Of a stretch of DNA of 64,000 nt, positions 1 to 11,124 are shown one piece after another. Within the stretch, counting starts at the first letter, position 1. Each line of letters starts with the position of its first letter. Source of the DNA: Ectobius pallidus (taxonomy: Eukaryota; Arthropoda; Insecta; Blattodea; Ectobiidae); the NCBI GenBank assembly GCA_964059195.1, contig CAXKWD010000002.1, positions 52,478,923-52,542,922 of the forward strand. Reading direction: 5' to 3'. The translations under genes were made by a program, and so were the position numbers. The notes under the pieces were generated by a model, which did not search any database, was not told the DNA's origin, and worked only from the letters and a program-made list of their open reading frames with translations.

Positions 1-300
1 AATATGAATATGCACATTTAGGTCATATTTTGGCATATTTGTGTGCATATTAAATAAATTTTGAAGTTTCATATCATATTTTGTAAATTTTGCATTATAC
101 TGTTCCTTTTTGAGAATTTACAGATATTTTAAATAATTAACATTACATTTTAATAAAATAAATTGTAATGAAACTTAAACAAAATATGCATAATGTGTAA
201 GTGGCAACGTCATATTTTAAATTCTATTGGTCATATTTTAACGTCTTTTTAGGTCATAAATGCATGTATATATCCTATTTTTTAGGTCATAGACATCCGC
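1..300. repeat. AT-rich segment with recurring 'ggtcata' motif
   Basis: This stretch carries several copies of 'ggtcata' or 'ggtcatattt' (near 21, 229, 252 and 285) in AT-rich DNA and no plausible reading frame. It looks like the inner part of an interspersed repeat cut by the window edge. The family is not identified. Confidence 0.35.
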
Positions 301-1017
301 CCCCTACTGATGAGCCTACTAAGCAAAACGTTCTTCGTAAATAAATGTACATGCATTCCAATATTATATTTTTGTAAAAAAATTTTGCACGTTAAAGCTG
401 CCATCTGTCATTTTTTTTTGCGCGCAATAGTAAGTCGAAATGTTGATTTGTTGGTGGATGCCTGCTCCCTCTTAAAATGGCATTTGTTCTGTAGCATAAA
501 TTCAACTACAATGCAATTTAATTATAATTAAGAATAATAGAAGTAAACTGAGTGACATTTCATTGGATTATAGTAATAATAGTAACAATAGTTTAATAAC
601 AAAAAAATAATTCAGGTCAGTTGATGATGGCTCTCCTTTAACTAGCTGTTGGCGTCTAGCGGAAATTCAGCCGAACAAATCATTACAATTTTAAATATTA
701 ATACGGTTATGCATGGTAATTGGTATACTATTATTATGCTGATGATAAGTACATTAAATTAGATGCTTAAAAGTGTAACTAGCAATATGTAGAGAAGGTG
801 TTCTATGTTATTTTATGCATCATTAAAACAAATCTCTCTGCCGTTATGGATCACTTGAATTTCGGTCAAAGAACGATAATTTTGCCAAGCTAATATGATA
901 ATTTAAATAATCAACATCTGGCAACACTATGGAACACGTGTTCCTCATCGTACAGAGCTATCCATTTACGAGGAAATTAAGCAACAGCGCGAATTGGGAG
1001 GCGAATTCAGCGCAATC
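301..1017. other. Gene-free AT-rich stretch
   Basis: The only open frame (73 codons from 310) is low-complexity, has no recognisable domain and no splice context. No RNA gene, tandem repeat or transposon end was found. Confidence 0.5.
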
Positions 1018-1481
1018 ATGAGTCGTATACGCCTATTTGTACGACTATTTTTAACATAGCGTTTTATATCTTTTTAATCAATCTTCTGATTAAATTTAAA
1101 TTTTGATATGTATCCAGCTTTTTTTCTCATGGTTTTTGTCGTAAGAAAGCTGCTAAAATCAATATGATTGGAAAGCAGTCCTTTTGCAATAATTACAACA
1201 TTGTGGCAACTACTGTTTATTTAATTTTATTGTATTTTATCAAATTTAGCACATCGAAACATAATGAATAAGGCCTAATAATTTACAAGTAGGATGATTT
1301 ATTAAGGATTACATGACATATGTACGTGCACAATACCGATTATTAATTAGTATTATTATTATTAACGCAATCCGTACATTACACTGAAAAATCACAAAGT
1401 ATACGACAGTTTCAACTAGCATACGATTATTTTCGGATATTGGGACGACTGTTCTACGTTTCTGATCTGGCAACCCTGGGC
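1018..1481 (-). mobile_element. Minus-strand copy of the 'gggttgcca' DNA-transposon-like repeat
   Basis: Its reverse complement aligns over most of its length with 11125-11892. Shared blocks include the stretch around 'gtcgtacaaataggcgta', the block 'aagcagtccttttgcaataa' (compare 11637-11660) and the terminal block 'gttctacgtttctgatctgg' next to 'caaccc'. The edge ends in 'ggcaaccctg', matching the terminal motif of the other copy. It has no coding capacity. The second copy has a 9-bp target duplication, which supports a DNA transposon. Confidence 0.7.
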
Positions 1482-1737
1482 GAATTACTGGGCTATTGTC
1501 AAGCTCGGGATAAGCAGTGAAGGGTGTGTATTGCTTATCTTGTAGCTTATCATAGTTTGTATTTCCATCTTATCTTGTTAATATAATGCAGCGTTACAGA
1601 TGTACAGTACTGTGCATAAAACTGTATATTTTTATTCTGTCATCGTTATTCATGGCGATATTCGAAAGATGCTATTAAAAGATCATTAAATGATCATTAG
1701 CAGGCTACATTACTGCTTGTACTTCATACTGTATTGT

Positions 1738-2041
1738 AGGGTTGCCACCTTTTGGTAAGGCTAAGGTGGGACACCTATTGAATATATGCATATCGCCGAT
1801 CTTCATACCTAAATTTGTACATGGAACAATTTATTAATAAGAGAAAGATGGTATAGGCCTATATTCGTTACAAAGCCAAAACTGAATAGACTATGTAACA
1901 GTAACACTAACATTTAGAAAAGAAAAGGCTAGCAAAATAATAAAAAAATATATATAATGCGTCCCTCTTAGGCATAATTCGGGACGCTGAAAATGTTCTT
2001 CGAATGCGGGATGTCCCGCCGAATTCGGGACAGGTGGCAAG
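1738..2041. mobile_element. 304-bp non-autonomous element with 'gggttgccacc' end and 8-bp TSD
   Basis: The left end reads 'agggttgccacct' and the right end 'aggtggcaa', an inverted pair. Flanking 8-mers are tgtattgt (1730-1737) and tgtattga (2042-2049), 7 of 8 identical, as expected for an old 8-bp target duplication of hAT type. The interior has 'gggaca/tgtccc' blocks near the right end and no transposase. It is a MITE-like deletion derivative by inference. Confidence 0.6.
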
Positions 2042-2144
2042 TGTATTGACAGGAACATGATTTTCTTGTGAAATGAAACCACTGATTTAGGTGGTACCTT
2101 TAGTCTATTTCGGTGGATATCTCACAAAATAAAGTTATTTCATT

Positions 2145-2400
2145 TATCATAGATAAATCCACGAGAGATTACGTGTTGTTCGACATATTTGCAAGAACGA
2201 AGTTCGAGCAAATTGATCTGGAGAAACACGTAATCTCGGGTAGGATTTATTAAGACTATTCCATGAATAAAGTGTAACGAATTTTGTAAATAATAATTTT
2301 CTTACTTTGTTAATATTCTGTCAGCCGTAAGATCACGGTATACTAGATGAATGAACATTCGATGAATCGATCCGAGTTCCCAATGCTACCAATAGTGCAC
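2145..2400 (+). repeat. Dispersed repeat, inverted partner of 13097-13315
   Basis: This segment and the reverse complement of 13097-13315 share 'ggatttattaagactatt', then a 'catgaataaa.tgtaacg' block, 'gagatcacgg/agatcacggta', and a 'tgctaccaat.gtgca' end. It opens with an imperfect stem (cgagagattacgtg near 2160 against cacgtaatctcg near 2226). There is no reading frame. Probably an old non-autonomous transposon; class unknown. Confidence 0.55.
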
Positions 2401-3537
2401 CTCACAACATTGAGGGCGTCGTGGTAGTTGCTTACATCAAAAAACTTCAAAAGCACATGAACTGGCCAGCACCGAATCGAAATTGTGTTTTTAATCAATG
2501 GACATTTATATTATTAAAATTTCCAAACAAATTTTGTTGTATTAAATAATGCGTTTTCATTCTGCTCAGTTACGGGCTGACGCTTTATCGGATAAAATTG
2601 CATCCTTGCGATCCGAGGAAGCATTATTGTAAGATAAACGATTGTGATTGTGATTGTGATTGGAATTGCTGAAGGTTATTGATCAATATCAAACAGCGGC
2701 TTATGAGTGGAATAGTCATTCAAAATTATTTACATTAACGCTTACATATAGCAGTGAGAAATACAACAAAAAATATCGTTACAAACATTATTTCGCATGA
2801 AAATAGACTTTAGTTAATTGTTCACAGATAAAACATAATTAATTACAGTATGGATTATATAGGGATTTAAAAGAATTTAATCATTGTAGGCCTTCTTATG
2901 ATACTTCAATTTATCATTAACCCTAAGTTCTACTGTTTGTGTCACTTGGTGATACATGTGTTCTCTAGAGGGAAGTTTTTGGGGAATAAAAAACATCCAT
3001 TAACAAACAGTAGTCTTAACTACATTCCATGAAATTTGGAATATGTTGAATGCTGCAAACCAATCACTCATCGATCCAGAGTATCTATAACATCTCGGTA
3101 GTCATAGGGACAACATAAAAGAGATAATTTTTTGTACAAATTCCTGAATATTTGTCCCCGCGCCCTTGTTTACACATTTCGTGAAATACAAATTTAGCGT
3201 TATTTCATGAGTATAATTTGCTTAATAATGCTATTTTAAGCATCTGTAAAGTTAAATATAGCTAAGGAAAACGGTTTTGTAAAATTTCGAATTTTTTAAA
3301 AAATGGGGTACCTTAATGTTGTTTACCACGTATGACGCGACTGAAAGATACCGCGTCGGTTTGTCTTCGTGTGGGTTGTCGGGCCCATGACAACGCTGTG
3401 CCGTTACTTAGCGCATGCTTCTATAGATTGCCCCAGTACTTGTCGATGCGCCTGGGGTTCAGTATACCGTTGTTTCGTATGATGTGTAGTGGAAATATCG
3501 TACACTTATTGCTTGGTTAAGTGTACTGTTGTTTGTC
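2401..3537. other. Gene-free stretch upstream of the HTH exon
   Basis: AT-rich until about 3330, then mixed composition up to the start codon at 3538, so the last 200 bp could hold the promoter of the following exon. A small 'tgtgattgtgattgtgattg' iteration lies near 2643. No gene, RNA or transposon terminus was recognised. Confidence 0.4.
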
Positions 3538-4412
3538 ATGGTATATACTAAAGAACAACGACAGTTTATTGTCTCAAGTTTTGACAGTTCAGGGACAATT
3601 TTGGATTGCCAGCTTGAATTTATAGAAAAATATCCTGGCGACACCGTTCCAAACAAGTCTACAATATACCAGTTGATAGAAAAATTTAAACAGACTGGAT
3701 CCGTTTTGGACAGAGAGAGAGATTCAGAGTAAATTCCCTGGTAGGGATATCCACCTGTCGAGGCCGCCTCGCGATTTCGCATAGCCCATGTGACACGGAG
3801 ATTAAGGATGGGCGTTTTGGGGAGGGTAGGAACCGTTCGGTGGATCCAGCACCACCTAGGCCTCCCCGCCCTCTAGGTCGGGAGCATCGCCGTAGTAACG
3901 CCACCGACATCCAGTCATGGCAGGGATCGTTGGACTATGCCTCCCCCTACTATGGTACCGGTCACGCACACACGACGACCCCCCTCCTCGTACCCTGAGT
4001 ACGGGAACCACTACCACGTCGAATCCGACACCAAACACGGTAAGACCTGGGCCCCGGTCGGGCGCCTCCGAAGAGAACGACCCCTAAGGGAACCCAGACC
4101 GGCTCAATACCGTCCCGACTACTGTTTCAGCAACAGTCGACTAGGCCAGCGCTCCGTCTGCAAAAACGGGGAGACACCACTTGTAGGTGATCCGTTTTGG
4201 ACAAAAAGAAGAGCAGAAAACCCACTGTTCTGACAGAGGAGAAGATATTCGAATTAAGCGCTGCCTTGAAAAAAAATCCGAGAAAACCGCTGCTTCATCT
4301 AGCTCTTGAAATAGGTCTTTCAGTTACAACTGTCCGTAGAGCTGTTCAGAAACTAAAATCGAAACCGTATAAAGCGCAACGATTGACGGATGTGGGTAAT
4401 GCTGCAACAAAG
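3538..4412 (+). pseudogene. Helix-turn-helix (DUF4817-like) first exon broken by an insertion
   Basis: The reading frame starts MVYTKEQRQFIV at 3538 and runs to 3712, where an inserted sequence brings a stop at 3730. The same frame resumes at 4204 (KKKSRKPTVLTEE...) and continues through a second helical segment (LALEIGLSVTTVRRAVQKL). Leaving out 3713-4203 gives 128 codons that read without a break and end at AAAG|GTAAGA (4412/4413) in phase 0. The pattern, with TIYQLIEKFKQTGSV followed by a paired-like second helix-turn-helix, matches the N-terminal domain found in many insect proteins and in mariner-type transposases (family knowledge). The exon would encode a DNA-binding head. As it stands it is not translatable, unless the insertion is spliced out or absent in other alleles. 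Confidence 0.65.
3713..4188. mobile_element. 476-bp GC-rich insertion with 15-bp target duplication
   Basis: The 15-mer gatccgttttggaca occurs at 3698-3712 and again at 4189-4203, exactly flanking this block. The host frame is continuous if one copy is kept. The insert is much richer in G+C than its surroundings and has no terminal inverted repeats. A long, precise duplication without TIRs fits target-primed retroposition. Read on the minus strand it contains a frame ending WRYYGDAPDLEGGEA, which suggests a piece of a non-LTR element. The family is not identified, and no clean poly(A) tail is seen; a gagaga-type run lies at the left edge. Confidence 0.7.
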
Positions 4413-4546
4413 GTAAGATTAAGGAATTATTGCGTTACGTCACTTTCAAGTAGAGTAGATTCACAGGGAGAACAAAAATAAATAGAAAAATGTTAATGCC
4501 TATTACATGTACACTACTGAAAAATTCATGCTGCGTGGTAATGCAG

Positions 4547-4690
4547 TGGCGTAACTAGGAACTGATGGCCCTCCCTGCAAAAATTTCCAGCGGACCCCTT
4601 TTAAAAAATTCCAGTTATATTCGTGCCATATTATTAAAAAAGTACAAGTAAGATATATAACCATTGGTTGTGTTACAAAAAAAAAAAAAT
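4547..4690 (+). mobile_element. hAT-type terminal fragment ('cagtggcgtaactagg')
   Basis: The start 'cagtggcgtaactagg' followed by a cytosine-rich line is typical of termini of non-autonomous hAT elements. No matching right end was found before the A-run at 4678-4689, so only one end is visible. Confidence 0.35.
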
Positions 4691-4699
4691 CCTATAGGC

Positions 4700-4900
4700 C
4701 TACCTGGAACAGTTGGTTAGGCATTGGCTTTCTGTTCGTAAGCTCTCGGGTTTGATCCCAGATCAGATGAATAACATTATTTCTGTGTAAATGTGTTAGT
4801 CCCCTGTCTGAGCATTTAGAGCCATACAACACCTGGGACAAAATTGGCATTGGTTTCTGGCCTATGTAGCAATACACAACCGCCCTTACATAATAATCGT
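4700..4900 (+). mobile_element. tRNA-derived SINE
   Basis: An A-box-like 'agttggttaggcattgg' (4711 onward) and a B-box-like 'gggtttgatccca' (4748-4760) are spaced as in a tRNA gene. They are followed by a tRNA-unrelated body. The tRNA half is too diverged to fold as a functional tRNA. The right boundary is uncertain. Confidence 0.55.
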
Positions 4901-5370
4901 AACAAACAAATAACAACCCGTATAATTTTTTGAAGGGTCAAAGCTTCGAGGACAGGAACTCGACGACCACAGCCTCGAAATCTGAAGGAAGAGGGGACAG
5001 TAACGCAGTGCAGATGTGCTAGTACTGATCGATATATTGCATTCATTGTTGAAACAATTAAACTGATTGTTGTGAAGTAAAACTACGTGTTTACTAGGCC
5101 TATAGGCCTACTACCTGATCAAAAATTAACGCGCTTTACACTAATAAAAGGTTTCCTTCAGATACACGAGCCATTCCACATAAAATTAGTCTCAATTTTT
5201 ACACATTCCAATACGTGACATTTTAAGTTATGGAAGGTGAGATGGTCATGTATGAAAGTAATACGACCTTTAGTGATGGATGTAATTTTAGGCGATAAGA
5301 TGCAGGTAGTGATTCAAAATATTATGAAAAGTACATGCTTCATGGCAGTAGTTAAAATATATACCATTCC

Positions 5371-5394
5371 AAAAAAAAAAAAAAAAAAAAAAAA
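5371..5394. repeat. Poly(A) run of 24
   Basis: An uninterrupted run of 24 A. It may be the tail of a retroposed sequence to its left, but no body could be recognised. Confidence 0.6.
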
Positions 5395-5423
5395 CTTATT
5401 TTAGATCCTAAATATTTTAACAC

Positions 5424-5723
5424 AAATTATTTTCGTCTAAAGTGGCTTTGGAAACTTGAAAGCGGACCGTTCATTATCTACGATGCTTTGTTTACCGTGA
5501 GATAAACTGTCTTTTAAATTTCGTGACGGAATCTTCAAAAACGTACCAGTTATTTAACTGTGAGTCAAAATTATTTTCGTCTAAAGTAGCTTTGAAAAAT
5601 TGAAAGCGGACCGTTCATTATCTAAGATGCTTTGTTTATCGCGAGGTAAACACTTGCTTAAACTGTCATTTAGATTTCATGGCGGAATCTTAAAAAATGT
5701 ACCAGTTATTTAACTGTGAGTGA
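5424..5723. repeat. Two-unit tandem duplication (about 144-156 bp)
   Basis: Units 5424-5567 and 5568-5723 share 'ttattttcgtctaaagt', 'gaaagcggaccgttcattat', 'gatgctttgttta' and 'accagttatttaactgtgag'. The second unit has a small extra segment near 5649. The pair ends 167 bp before the ATG of the small zinc-type exon at 5890, so it may lie in that exon's promoter. That role is inference. Confidence 0.85.
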
Positions 5724-5889
5724 AAATCGCATGTGATATTGCGAGTTGCGTCGCACCACCTTGTCACGTGATTGTATTGGTTGGTGGACTTCAGTGCCTG
5801 TGCAGTGGGGACTGTGTTCACTGCATCAATAATTGTTGTGACCGCTTACAACTAGAGATAACTTCAAGCTTTGTTATCAGTAGTTTAAA

Positions 5890-6111
5890 ATGTTTAAGAA
5901 AGTGAAAAGTTGGAAAAATAGGTGGTGTTGTAATCCTTTCGGGTTCGAAAAACACAGCAAACAAGAGGCTAAGAGGAAGATTACAGCTGCCATGTGTAAC
6001 AAATTTTCTCATTTAGTGGAGGGTGATCGTATTTGTCATCGATGTAGGATGATTATATCAAAAGTGAAGAACGTCGAAGAAAATGAGCCTGATTCAAGAT
6101 TGGAATCAAAG
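5890..6111 (+). CDS. Candidate first exon, small CC..H..CxxC putative zinc-binding domain
   Basis: The frame opens at 5890 and 74 codons run to a strong donor, AAAG|GTAAGG (6111/6112), in phase 0. Continuing past the donor would stop at 6165. Cysteine and histidine spacing suggests a metal-binding fold: C13 C14 (RWCCNPF), H22, C36, then C49xxC52 (CHRC). The N-terminus is lysine-rich and the last 20 residues are acidic. I have the impression that CCNPF-type modules recur in arthropod proteins, but I cannot name a family. Phase and strand agree with the other head exons and with the 8737 and 20409 exons, so it would form a protein of about 277 aa if spliced to both. It could also be a stand-alone 91-aa protein. 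Confidence 0.6.
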
Positions 6112-6202
6112 GTAAGGGAAACGAAAAGCGGAATTGATTATCTGCCTGAAAATACTGTCAAGTAGTTGTTTAAAGTAGTTTTTGTTATTGGAGTAAGGGA
6201 AT

Positions 6203-6231
6203 CCCTGAAGATGGTGTAAGCGCACCGAAAG
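6203..6231 (+). other. Hammerhead-like core motif
   Basis: 'ctgaaga' (6205-6211), a short hairpin (GGUG paired with CACC), then 'gaaa' (6227-6230). This resembles the conserved CUGANGA and GAA boxes of hammerhead ribozymes, but there is one extra nucleotide before the stem and stem III is unclear. Similar layouts occur at 13490, 19080, 23097 (minus) and 36419. Confidence 0.3.
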
Positions 6232-6889
6232 GCCTAGGAGGCGAATTATAAAATAAATTATCGTTGAGCAGCTAGTATCACATCTATTTTATTTCATTGA
6301 TCGAGCTCTTAACAGTATCTGACATTTATTTTAATAACTCGTATATTGAAAAATCATGATAATAGAGTTTCTACCATTATTACACACATTTATAAGTATT
6401 TTGTGTAAGTTGTTAGAAGATAATAGCGTCTTCTACACTTCTGAAGACTCCAAATGGACTGTTATTTTTCTTCCCAGCCCCGTTTTGCTTGTTTTGGTAT
6501 CTGAGCAAGTCCTTTGAAGACAATTTTTGTTTGTAAGAAGTCTGAAAATGTTTAGCTTTATAGGAAAAGCTTCTGGTACTGAAAGATTCTTGTTAACAAA
6601 CTTTTGCACATTTCCTTGGCTGCGTTGCGCAGGTCGGATTGATGGTGAAGCGCAGCCGCCATTGAGTGATCAATACTACTATGCGTCGTGTTTTCAGACA
6701 CGTGTAAACTCCTACATACTGTTCCCCCGATAGTTGAACAGCAGTGTAAACTCCTCTAAATATTTTCCCAGAAATAGAGGGCGTTGCCTTAGTCATTTCC
6801 ACAGAGATCGCTTGATCCTTCCGAAAATACCGAGTACTCTTGAAACATATTCGGTACAAGTTTTGATAATTGTACTTTCTGATAACAAG
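6232..6889. other. Gene-free stretch; possible FLYWCH-exon promoter at its right end
   Basis: The left part is AT-rich with an 'aaataaa' near 6250. From about 6600 to 6889 the composition is more balanced, as expected of a promoter and 5' leader for the exon starting at 6890. Short frames here show no domain. Confidence 0.35.
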
Positions 6890-7291
6890 ATGGAAGTATC
6901 GCGTATGCTTAGTCAAAATGGCAGGCAACTGTTAGTGATAGATGGTTACAAATTTAGTCTCAACCATGCTGCTAAGAACGGGTACAAGTCGTGGCGCTGT
7001 GTACGAAATACGTGCAAATGTAAAGTGAAAACGGTTGACGAAAGCAACTCTGTCCAGCTTTGTGATTTCGGCATACACAACCACGAGCCAGAAAAGAACA
7101 TCAATAGGCAACAAATATCGAATAATTTGAAAAATAAATTGATTAATAACCAGAAACATGTTGGTGAACGACCGTTGGAACTAATTAGCAGTGAATTGAA
7201 AGACAAGCCACATGAAGTGAGGTTAACGTCGACTGATTTGTCGCGAATTCGGCGCAATATCTACAATGCTAAACGTTTGTCCATGCCAATA
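6890..7291 (+). CDS. Candidate first exon with FLYWCH zinc finger
   Basis: The frame from ATG 6890 gives 134 codons ending at CCAATA|GTAAGT (7291/7292), phase 0. Residues 9-68 match a FLYWCH-type finger: the 'LLVIDGYKFSL' entry strand, 'SWRCVRNTCKCKVKT' with C37 and C42/C44, and the closing HNH (H63, H65). The segment after it (LSRIRRNIYNAKRLSMPI) is the arginine-rich helix that often follows FLYWCH domains in insect proteins and in MULE-type transposases, so a domesticated transposase origin is possible. An upstream ATG at 6734 is open in frame, but its leader has no domain character; 6890 is preferred. It would be a DNA- or chromatin-binding head, joined to the shared acidic and BESS-like exons. 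Confidence 0.75.
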
Positions 7292-8092
7292 GTAAGTGCA
7301 TTATCATCATTATCATTATATCAGTCATATTAAAAAAAAATTACTCTCAGTTTCAGTTCGTGGAGAGAATAGTGAAACTTTAAGGTCCTTTTCTATATCA
7401 TATAACTGGTTGGGTTGTCTTATATACCTGAATTTTTAAAGGAACTTGTATATTAAACACTCGACCCCTGCATTGGTAGGGCATACTTTCTTGGTGATTT
7501 CGATTTAGAAAATCGTGTAGAGCACGTATGTATTTCCCATGAGTTACAAAATAAATAGGTAGTTCAAAACCCCTCATAATTAGCACATTATGATTCTAGA
7601 AGTCAATTCGGGACCTAATATTCAACTGAAAACGACAGTTGAAGAAATTTGATCTTAGAAATCAGGAAAGAGGATCTAATTTAACAAGAGCATTAAACAC
7701 ACATGGTTACAACTCTCAGGTGTACATAGCGTTGCGTGTTGCCCCAAGTATCCCCCTCGGGAACTGATTATCGGTCAGGATTTTATTAAAAAAAGTGACA
7801 CACATGAGTCTCTCTACCCTAAGCGTGAAAGTTCGTGATTTTCTAACTTCACATGTAGACTCAGAGTAAGTGGAAGCATGAAGGAGTGTGCATTTTCATC
7901 TTTCAGCCTCTTCCAGAGCTGGAAGGCAAGTCTTAAAAAGTCAACGAAAATTGGATAAAAAAATTAGTGAAGGCGGTGTACCAAATTAAAGAGAAAATTT
8001 GAAGCAGTTTTCGGGGAATTTAATAAAAATAATTTCCTAAAACTGTATTGAGAGTTAGAATTAGGGTATGTGTATGTATGTATGTGTGTAGC

Positions 8093-8131
<39 letters not shown>

Positions 8132-8736
8132 AGTGTGTCCAATTGCTTCGTGTCATATTCCCAGAAGATACATAACCAAAATATAAAACTCCTTTTCGAT
8201 ACGACTTTTAGTTTCGAAGTGTTCACGAACCTATGGACATGCGTCAGAAAATAGTATTTTTGAACTCAGGAGGCATATTTTTGCTGAAAATGTGACGTCG
8301 AAGAAACTCTAACACAATTCTTCCTCTACCTTATAATATCTATGGTAAGGATACAGAAATAAAACAAGTGATTTGTTTTCATCTTATGAATATAATACAC
8401 TACCAATTCTCTTTCCTATCCCCAAACCTGACTACGAATTTACACTTTCTTTCATTTGGCCAGAAAAGTTTTAAATGGGTGGGAGGGTTTTGAAATAATG
8501 ACCTAAAACTTAATGCGAAAATTATTTGGGCGCAATCTCACACTGGAAACCAATTACTATTCCTCATATACCGATGTGCAGAATCAAAAGAATTTCCCCC
8601 AATCCACGAGGAGTGTGTTCTGTTGCATTTGCTAGCAAGAAAGACATTTTGTCGTCACCCAGAAGGAAGGGCTTCTTCCTGGCTGCATCATTGGGTATTA
8701 TTCCCATTATTATTTCGGATTGTTTCTTATTTACAG
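7292..8736. other. Putative intron with GTAT/GA microsatellite
   Basis: It runs from the FLYWCH donor to the acceptor 'tttcttatttacag' at 8736. It contains a 'tatgtatgtatgt' run near 8068 and an uninterrupted (GA)n at 8095-8126. No other reading frame or transposon end was recognised. Confidence 0.5.
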
Positions 8737-8868
8737 GCACAGGAAGATGCGTCCGTTGATCATGAAATGAAAGCAGAGGTTAAAGAGGAAATACTTGATG
8801 ATTCGTATAGTTCTTTTGAGAGGACCAACGGAGATTCTGCTACGAATGCAGAAGAACATCAAAATGAG
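8737..8868 (+). CDS. Acidic internal exon, phase 0 on both sides
   Basis: A good acceptor (polypyrimidine, ttacag|GCA at 8736/8737) and a GTAGGG donor at 8869 bound 44 codons, so the exon can be skipped or included without changing frame. The peptide is strongly acidic and contains VKEE (residues 15-18), a consensus SUMO-attachment motif. Unspliced, the frame stops at 8895. Acidic 'VKEE' exons of this kind are common between the DNA-binding head and the tail in insect zinc-finger proteins. It lies downstream of three head exons but upstream of the THAP exon, so THAP transcripts could not contain it in linear splicing. Confidence 0.6.
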
Positions 8869-10370
8869 GTAGGGGAAGACATAATAAGGCGGTGATTATG
8901 AGCCCAAAAATTTATTATATTGGTTCCTTTGATCTATGTTAAAGCTTTGCAATCCATTAAAGGTTCTTAAAACAGATTTAAGCCTGTTTTAGCCAAATTT
9001 AACGCCTCGTTAAGCCTTAACGTAGATTGAAGATACCAGTTACTTGTAATTTATTTTTATTAGTATTTTCTTATATTCGTACTTCTTTGATCACTCAAAT
9101 TTAGGAATGGGAAGGCAGTTGGGACACAAACACCACACAGGAATAGTTAACTAGTGAAAGTAAGTGTTGATCTGCCTTAATAACATTAAATCTGCCATAC
9201 CAAGACGTATTTTGATTAAGAAACTGGATAGCATTTTCTCGTATGCATTACAATCGTTCCAGGGAATTGAGTACCGTACTTAAAATGGGTCAAAGTTCCC
9301 TGAAAACTTCGGGAACGTTTCTATTATTAAATTCCAATTACATATTCCCCTGGAGTAATGCCTTATAGGTAAAATAATCACAGGACTAATACTGATTTTT
9401 TATTCATTAGTTTATAATCTAAACGTGTTCTGAACTTTACAAGATATTTTATTCCGAGTGATACAATGAAAAGCAAAATTCCATAATGTTCCTTGAATAC
9501 TATTCCTGAAAATATTATTTTGATTATTTTCAACCAATTATAAACATATTGGCGCATTTTACTTCATGTTTGGTACTTACGTTTTTTTAAATCCTTTATT
9601 TTATCAAATCGATAGTAAACACCAATAACCAATCTTCTTATCAAACCAATTCCCTTTGTCTACGTAAAATCTATAAGATTTTTTAGTCATAGTAACTGTG
9701 TTTCTTTTAGCAATATGCTATTCAGATACAGTAGAAAAAATTACTCCTTAATGATAGAACAAGGAGGTGATAGCTTTTATAAGCTTACTTTCCCAGTTTT
9801 CGAACTGTTTTATTAGTAAACTTACATCGGCACATCAATAGTTTAGCATGGAGAGATCCAGTTCCTTTGCAGATTTAGGTCTGTCAGCAATTACAATGGT
9901 TTAGAAAGTTTGGTAGGCCTACCATTAAGTAGACTTGTTAAGAAGTGCTCTAAAATAAGATAACTAAAAATCACTGGCCACAATTACAGCGCTGTTTTTG
10001 GGGAAATTTAAAAGCAGCGGTTTATACGAAGTCGTATCTTGATTCGTAGGCGACGATCTTGTGCTGGTGCCAACAACGAATATTCTTTCCATTTAATATA
10101 AACGCTCCAAATTACTTTTAATTGTAAAACCCATTAACTTCATTAACAAACATGAGATTTTTGCCTCTTTTCGGTATAAATGAAGTGCATCGTGAGCAAC
10201 CTGTGTACTTCTGTTCGACTTTCAGGTAACTTAGATAAAGTAAATAGTAAAAAACTTTCTGCGGGAAAGAATTCTTAAACAGCACAGGCCATCGATGGGA
10301 TAGAACTTAACTAGCACAGTATGATCAGAAGGCAAAGATTAGTTGGAAAACCTCAAGTGAACTTAATCTA
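8869..10370. other. Gene-free intronic stretch
   Basis: AT-rich, no frame longer than 60 codons, and no tandem array or transposon terminus seen. It separates the acidic exon from the nested transposon block. Confidence 0.5.
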
Positions 10371-11124
10371 CCGTGTGTCCGTAAAGTTATGATGCACTTT
10401 TGACCGGTCACAGGAAAGCAACAAAATCTGAAATGTGAAATCTGCACGAAATAAAAGGAAAACTCTCCAAGTTTCCGTAGTACGATGTGCAGATGATGAC
10501 GCAACATCACGAACTGCGCAGCAGCGCATCAGCCCACGCCCCCGCCAGTCGAGATGTGGACGGCAAAGAGAAACGTTCAATGTGTTCTGTGGCTTGCTAA
10601 ATTCGAATCCGTGACCAAAGTGCAACGTGAATATCGTCGCGTGTACAACGAAGCGCCACCACATAGGAATAACATTACTCGGTGGGATAAGCAGTTGAAT
10701 GATACCGGCAGTTTATTGGACAAACCCCGTTCAGGTAGGCCATCGGTAAGTGACGAGTCTGTAGAGGCTATACTGGAGAGCTACCTAAGGAGCCCTAAAA
10801 AAATCTGTGCGTGCATGTGCTCGACAATTACACCTATGCAAGACCACAGTTCATAAGTTGTCAAAGAAACGTCTACGTTCTTCTGGTTACAAATTGCAGC
10901 TGTTGCACGCTATCAAACCGGCGGATAGACCCAAACGATTCGCGTTTGCTACAGATATGCTTCATGAGATCGACAATGATGAACGATTTCTGCAGAAGAA
11001 TGTGTTTAGCGATGAGGCGACATTCCATGTCTGTGGACATGTTCATCGCCAGAACGTCCGAATATGGGCTGCTGAAAATCCCAGGCGGCAGACTTCTACG
11101 ACACAAATATTCAAAAGTTGATCC
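10371..11124 (+). pseudogene. Degenerate mariner-type transposase, 5' half
   Basis: From ATG 10554 the peptide (MWTAKRNVQCVLWL, then VYNEAPPHRNNITRWDKQL and DKPRSGRPSVSD) shows the N-terminal helix-turn-helix and AT-hook-like GRP linker of mariner-type transposases. A one-base shift in the A-run at 10796-10803 moves the frame. The second helix-turn-helix and the start of the catalytic core follow in the next frame, with the first catalytic aspartate in 'VFSDEATFHV' near 11008, then 'NVRIWAAENP'. The gene is cut at 11124 by another insertion and the rest of the DDD/E core is missing. 'gtgtgtccgtaaagttatga' at 10373 is a plausible terminal repeat. Non-functional. Confidence 0.8.

Noticed and set aside
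3713..4188. GC-rich insert as a possible host exon or CpG-island promoter
   Set aside because: The exact 15-bp flanking duplication and the restored frame without it show an insertion.
8020..8254. Overlapping frames on both strands with SL or RE repeats
   Set aside because: Translation of the (GA)n and (GTAT)n microsatellites.
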